Assembly (NCBI RefSeq): GCF_014205255.1
Contig: NZ_JACHNE010000001.1
Location: 1,240,001 to 1,304,000 of the forward strand
Direction of reading: 5' to 3'
Length of the DNA stretch: 64,000 nt
Source of the DNA: Streptomyces caelestis
Lineage (GTDB): Bacteria; Actinomycetota; Actinomycetes; Streptomycetales; Streptomycetaceae
The notes beneath the pieces were generated by a model. That model worked only from the letters and a program-made list of their open reading frames with translations. It was not told the origin of the DNA and ran no database searches. Shown here piece by piece: positions 61,942-64,000 of the stretch (positions within the stretch are counted from its first letter, which is position 1; the number at the start of each line of letters is the position of its first letter). Made by a program: the position numbers and the translations under genes.

Positions 61942-62772
61942 ATGTCCGCCACCGTCTCCTTCAAAGTCGCCTCCGCACAGGGCGAGCAGAACGTGACCCT
62001 GTCCTACACGCGTCAGGGCAGCGGCGAACCGTTGCTCCTGCTGCACGGCATCGGCCACCACCGGCAGGTGTGGGACCCGGTGATACCCGCGCTGGCGGCC
62101 GAGCGGGACGTGATCGCCGTGGACCTGCCGGGGTGCGGCGAGTCACCGGCGCTCCCGGACGGCATGGCGCACGACCTGCCGACCATGAACACCGTCCTCG
62201 CCGCGCTCTGCGAGGCGCTGGAGATCGAACGGCCGCACGTGGCGGGCAACTCGCTGGGCGGCCTGCTGGCCCTGGACCTGGCCCGCGCGCAGCTCGTCCG
62301 CTCCGTCACCGCCCTGTCCCCCGCGGGGTTCTGGAACGAGGTCGAGCGCCGCTACGCCTTCACGGTGCTGATGACGATGCGGCAGATCGCCCAGCGGATG
62401 CCGCTGCCCCTCGTCGAACGGCTGGCCCGCCCGGCGATCGGCCGCACGCTGCTGACCAGTACCATCTACGCCCGGCCCGGCCGTCGTTCACCCGAGGCCG
62501 TGATCGCCGAGACGCTCGCCCTCGCCCGGTCCCAGGGGTTCTCCGAGACCCTCCGCTCCGGCAGGTCCGTGCAGTTCACCGACGACATCGTGGGCACACC
62601 GGTCACCGTGGCGTGGGGCAACCGGGACCGGCTGCTGATCCCCCGCCAGGGCGTGCGGGCCAAGAGCGTCATCCCCCGCGCCCGGCTGGTACGGCTGCCC
62701 GGCTGCGGCCACGTCCCGATGAACGACGACCCGGCGCTGGTCGCCCGGGTCGTCCTCGACGGCAGCCGCTGA
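61942..62772 (+). CDS. Alpha/beta hydrolase
   Basis: A 276-residue hydrolase. It has LLLLHGIGHHRQVW (oxyanion hole), the nucleophile Ser in VAGNSLGGLLAL (about residue 100), the Asp of AWGNRDRLL (about 230) and the His of LPGCGHVPMND (about 255): a complete catalytic triad. Epoxide hydrolase-, esterase- or haloalkane-type activity is possible; the cap region (IAQRMPLPLVERLARPAIG) is of moderate length. GGAG precedes the ATG. It is divergent from the ECF41 sigma factor and is a plausible target of it. Confidence 0.9.
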   Translation: MSATVSFKVASAQGEQNVTLSYTRQGSGEPLLLLHGIGHHRQVWDPVIPALAAERDVIAVDLPGCGESPALPDGMAHDLPTMNTVLAALCEALEIERPHVAGNSLGGLLALDLARAQLVRSVTALSPAGFWNEVERRYAFTVLMTMRQIAQRMPLPLVERLARPAIGRTLLTSTIYARPGRRSPEAVIAETLALARSQGFSETLRSGRSVQFTDDIVGTPVTVAWGNRDRLLIPRQGVRAKSVIPRARLVRLPGCGHVPMNDDPALVARVVLDGSR

Positions 62773-62800
62773 ACGGCAAAGCGCCCGGGCCGGTCCGTCG

Positions 62801-63141
62801 TCACTCGGCCGATTCGGGCGCCACCCGTTGGGTCGCGGCGCGCGACAGCCGTACGTACCAGCCCCAGTCGGTGACGTACCGGCCGTGACCAGGCTGTGCG
62901 TCATGCTGTAGGCCACGTAGCAGCCGCGTGCGACGCGCCGGTCCGGGCCGCTGCGGCAGGCGATTGCCCCCGGGAGGTAGCCGATGACGTCGATGACCGC
63001 GAACAGCGCCGCGAACACCCACCACCGGATCTCTTCCCGGTGCTGGAAGGCGAGCACCAGCGAAACGGCGAGGGCGGCCGGCCATTCGAGTCGTAAGAGC
63101 GCGAACGTGGTTCGGGTCTCGAACCGGTTCTTGGCATCCAC
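62801..63141 (-). pseudogene. Truncated, frameshifted membrane protein gene
   Basis: Translation from the ATG at 63141 gives DAKNRFETRTTFALLRLEWPA, then AALAVSLVLAFQHREEIRWWVFAALFAVIDVIGYLPGAIA, which is a typical membrane protein start, and CYVAYSMTHSLVTAG at about residue 88. After that the register changes: the other frame reads YVTDWGWYVRLSRAATQRVAPESAE to a stop at 62801, while the first frame continues only as an antisense shadow of the hydrolase gene. I infer a deletion or frameshift near 62885. The family is unrecognised. Confidence 0.5.
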
Positions 63142-63280
63142 GGACCCTCTCCAGGATTGCGCGTACGATGCGGGGCCCGGTCAGGCCGTTCCCCCGCTTC
63201 GGTCTCCACCCTCTTGACGCGGCGACGGCCGTCACCCCTCGCGGCGCAAAGCGCGCCCACGGATCCGGCAGACTGACCGC

Positions 63281-64000
63281 ATGGAGCGCATGGACCGCAC
63301 GGACCGCAACGAACCCGCGTCGCCCGCCTGGGAGTTGCTGCTGCCGGCCGCTTCGGCACCGGCACGCACGCGTGGCCGTTCCCTCCAGGCGGCGCTGCGC
63401 GAGGCGGTCCGCTCGGGCCGGCTCGCGCCGGGCACGCGGCTGCCGTCGAGCCGGGATCTCGCGGCGGATCTGGGGGTGTCGCGCGGGCTGATCACGGAGG
63501 CTTACGAGCAGCTGACGGCGGAAGGCTATCTGCGCAGCGGCCGGGGCGCCGGAACGTGGGTGGGCTCGGCCGTACGGGCCGCCCGTCCGCAGGCGCAGGA
63601 CCTCGCCCCGCGCTCCCCGGGTGCCCGGGCCGACTTCGTGCCCGGGACACCGGATCTGTCGCTGTTCCCGCGCTCGGCCTGGGCCGCCACGCAGCGCGCC
63701 GTGCTGGCGGAACTGCCGCACCAGGACCTGGGGTATCCCGATCCGCGCGGGCTGCCCCGGCTGCGTACCGCGCTGGCCGAACTGCTCGCCCGGCGGCGGG
63801 GTGTGGTGGCCGACCCGGAGCGGATCGTGGTGGTCTCCGGGGTGGCCCAGGCGACGACGCTGCTGGGTTTCGCGCTGCACGCGCGCGGGGTGCGCGCGGT
63901 GGGTGTCGAGGACCCGGGCAGTCCCCAGCACGACGCGCTGTACGCCTCGGCCGGGGTCACCGCCGTACCGGTGCCCGTGGACGGCGAGGGAATCGCCCTG
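63281..64000 (+). CDS. MocR/PdxR-type regulator (GntR HTH plus aminotransferase domain), partial
   Basis: The first 240 codons of a protein that runs off the window. The N-terminal GntR-type winged helix-turn-helix is RSLQAALREAVRSGRLAPGTRLPSSRDLAADLGVSRGLITEAYEQLTAEGYLRSGRGAGTWV (about residues 29-91). After a linker, a PLP aminotransferase-like domain starts (DFVPGTPDLSLFPRSAW, GYPDPRGLPRLRTALAELLARRRGV, VVVSGVAQATTLLGFAL). Members use PLP or an amino acid as effector, and PdxR controls vitamin B6 genes. The effector Lys is beyond the window edge. ATG 63281 is the most likely start; a second ATG is nine bases downstream. Confidence 0.9.
   Translation, partial: MERMDRTDRNEPASPAWELLLPAASAPARTRGRSLQAALREAVRSGRLAPGTRLPSSRDLAADLGVSRGLITEAYEQLTAEGYLRSGRGAGTWVGSAVRAARPQAQDLAPRSPGARADFVPGTPDLSLFPRSAWAATQRAVLAELPHQDLGYPDPRGLPRLRTALAELLARRRGVVADPERIVVVSGVAQATTLLGFALHARGVRAVGVEDPGSPQHDALYASAGVTAVPVPVDGEGIAL

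Overview
The window is a chromosomal segment of a Streptomyces (or a very close relative). The evidence is a very high G+C content with G/C-rich third codon positions, GTG and TTG starts, overlapping ATGA/GTGA junctions, and lineage-typical genes: a DUF5753/ATPase/DUF397 trio, SpoIIE-type phosphatases, the F420-dependent luciferase-like family, MurT/GatD, and a c-di-AMP leader in front of an NlpC/P60 hydrolase. It is a gene-dense mix of core and accessory metabolism. I see no prophage, CRISPR array, intact insertion sequence, rRNA or tRNA gene.

Layout. 0-9 kb: the end of an aldehyde dehydrogenase, a small unknown protein, a TenA-like protein with three phased palindromes upstream, an acyl-CoA dehydrogenase back to back with a TetR repressor, peptide deformylase, murT-gatD (lipid II amidation), phosphofructokinase and a CtaG-type membrane protein. 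9-15 kb: a broken Ser/Thr kinase, then a four-gene reverse-strand operon (LytTR regulator, small membrane protein, sodium:solute symporter, LytS kinase). 15-18 kb: an Lrp regulator, a dimethylargininase-like enzyme and ornithine aminotransferase (arginine breakdown). 18-24 kb: two SpoIIE phosphatases, an RpiB-like isomerase, an acyltransferase and an epimerase. 24-29 kb: the urease operon ureABCFGD. 29-34 kb: a TetR regulator with a membrane protein, an orphan Phd antitoxin back to back with a ClpP that lacks its catalytic serine, and a riboswitch-controlled peptidoglycan hydrolase. 34-38 kb: an exporter with a LysR regulator, and the anti-sigma/DUF5753/DUF397 trio. 37-42 kb: biotin genes bioF and, divergently, bioB-bioA-bioD. 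42-49 kb: a methyltransferase, a Fic/RHH toxin-antitoxin pair, an ABC exporter, a luciferase-like oxidoreductase and a GNAT protein. 48-54 kb: a CNNM/CorC pair with a structured leader, an SGNH hydrolase, purB and mug. 54-58 kb: an ABC transporter divergent from its two-component system. 58-64 kb: ROK, GntR/UTRA and ECF41 sigma regulators, an alpha/beta hydrolase, two gene remnants and the start of a MocR-type regulator.

The most unusual signals are the serine-less ClpP beside an orphan antitoxin, the dimethylargininase-like enzyme whose residues and operon suggest an ornithine-forming arginine dihydrolase, the three 17-bp-phased palindromes at 1464-1510, the Cys/Gly-rich tail on BioB, the toxin-antitoxin promoter with a palindrome between its -35 and -10, and a recurring hairpin repeat found at three convergent gene ends. 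No clearly new multi-gene system is proven from sequence alone.
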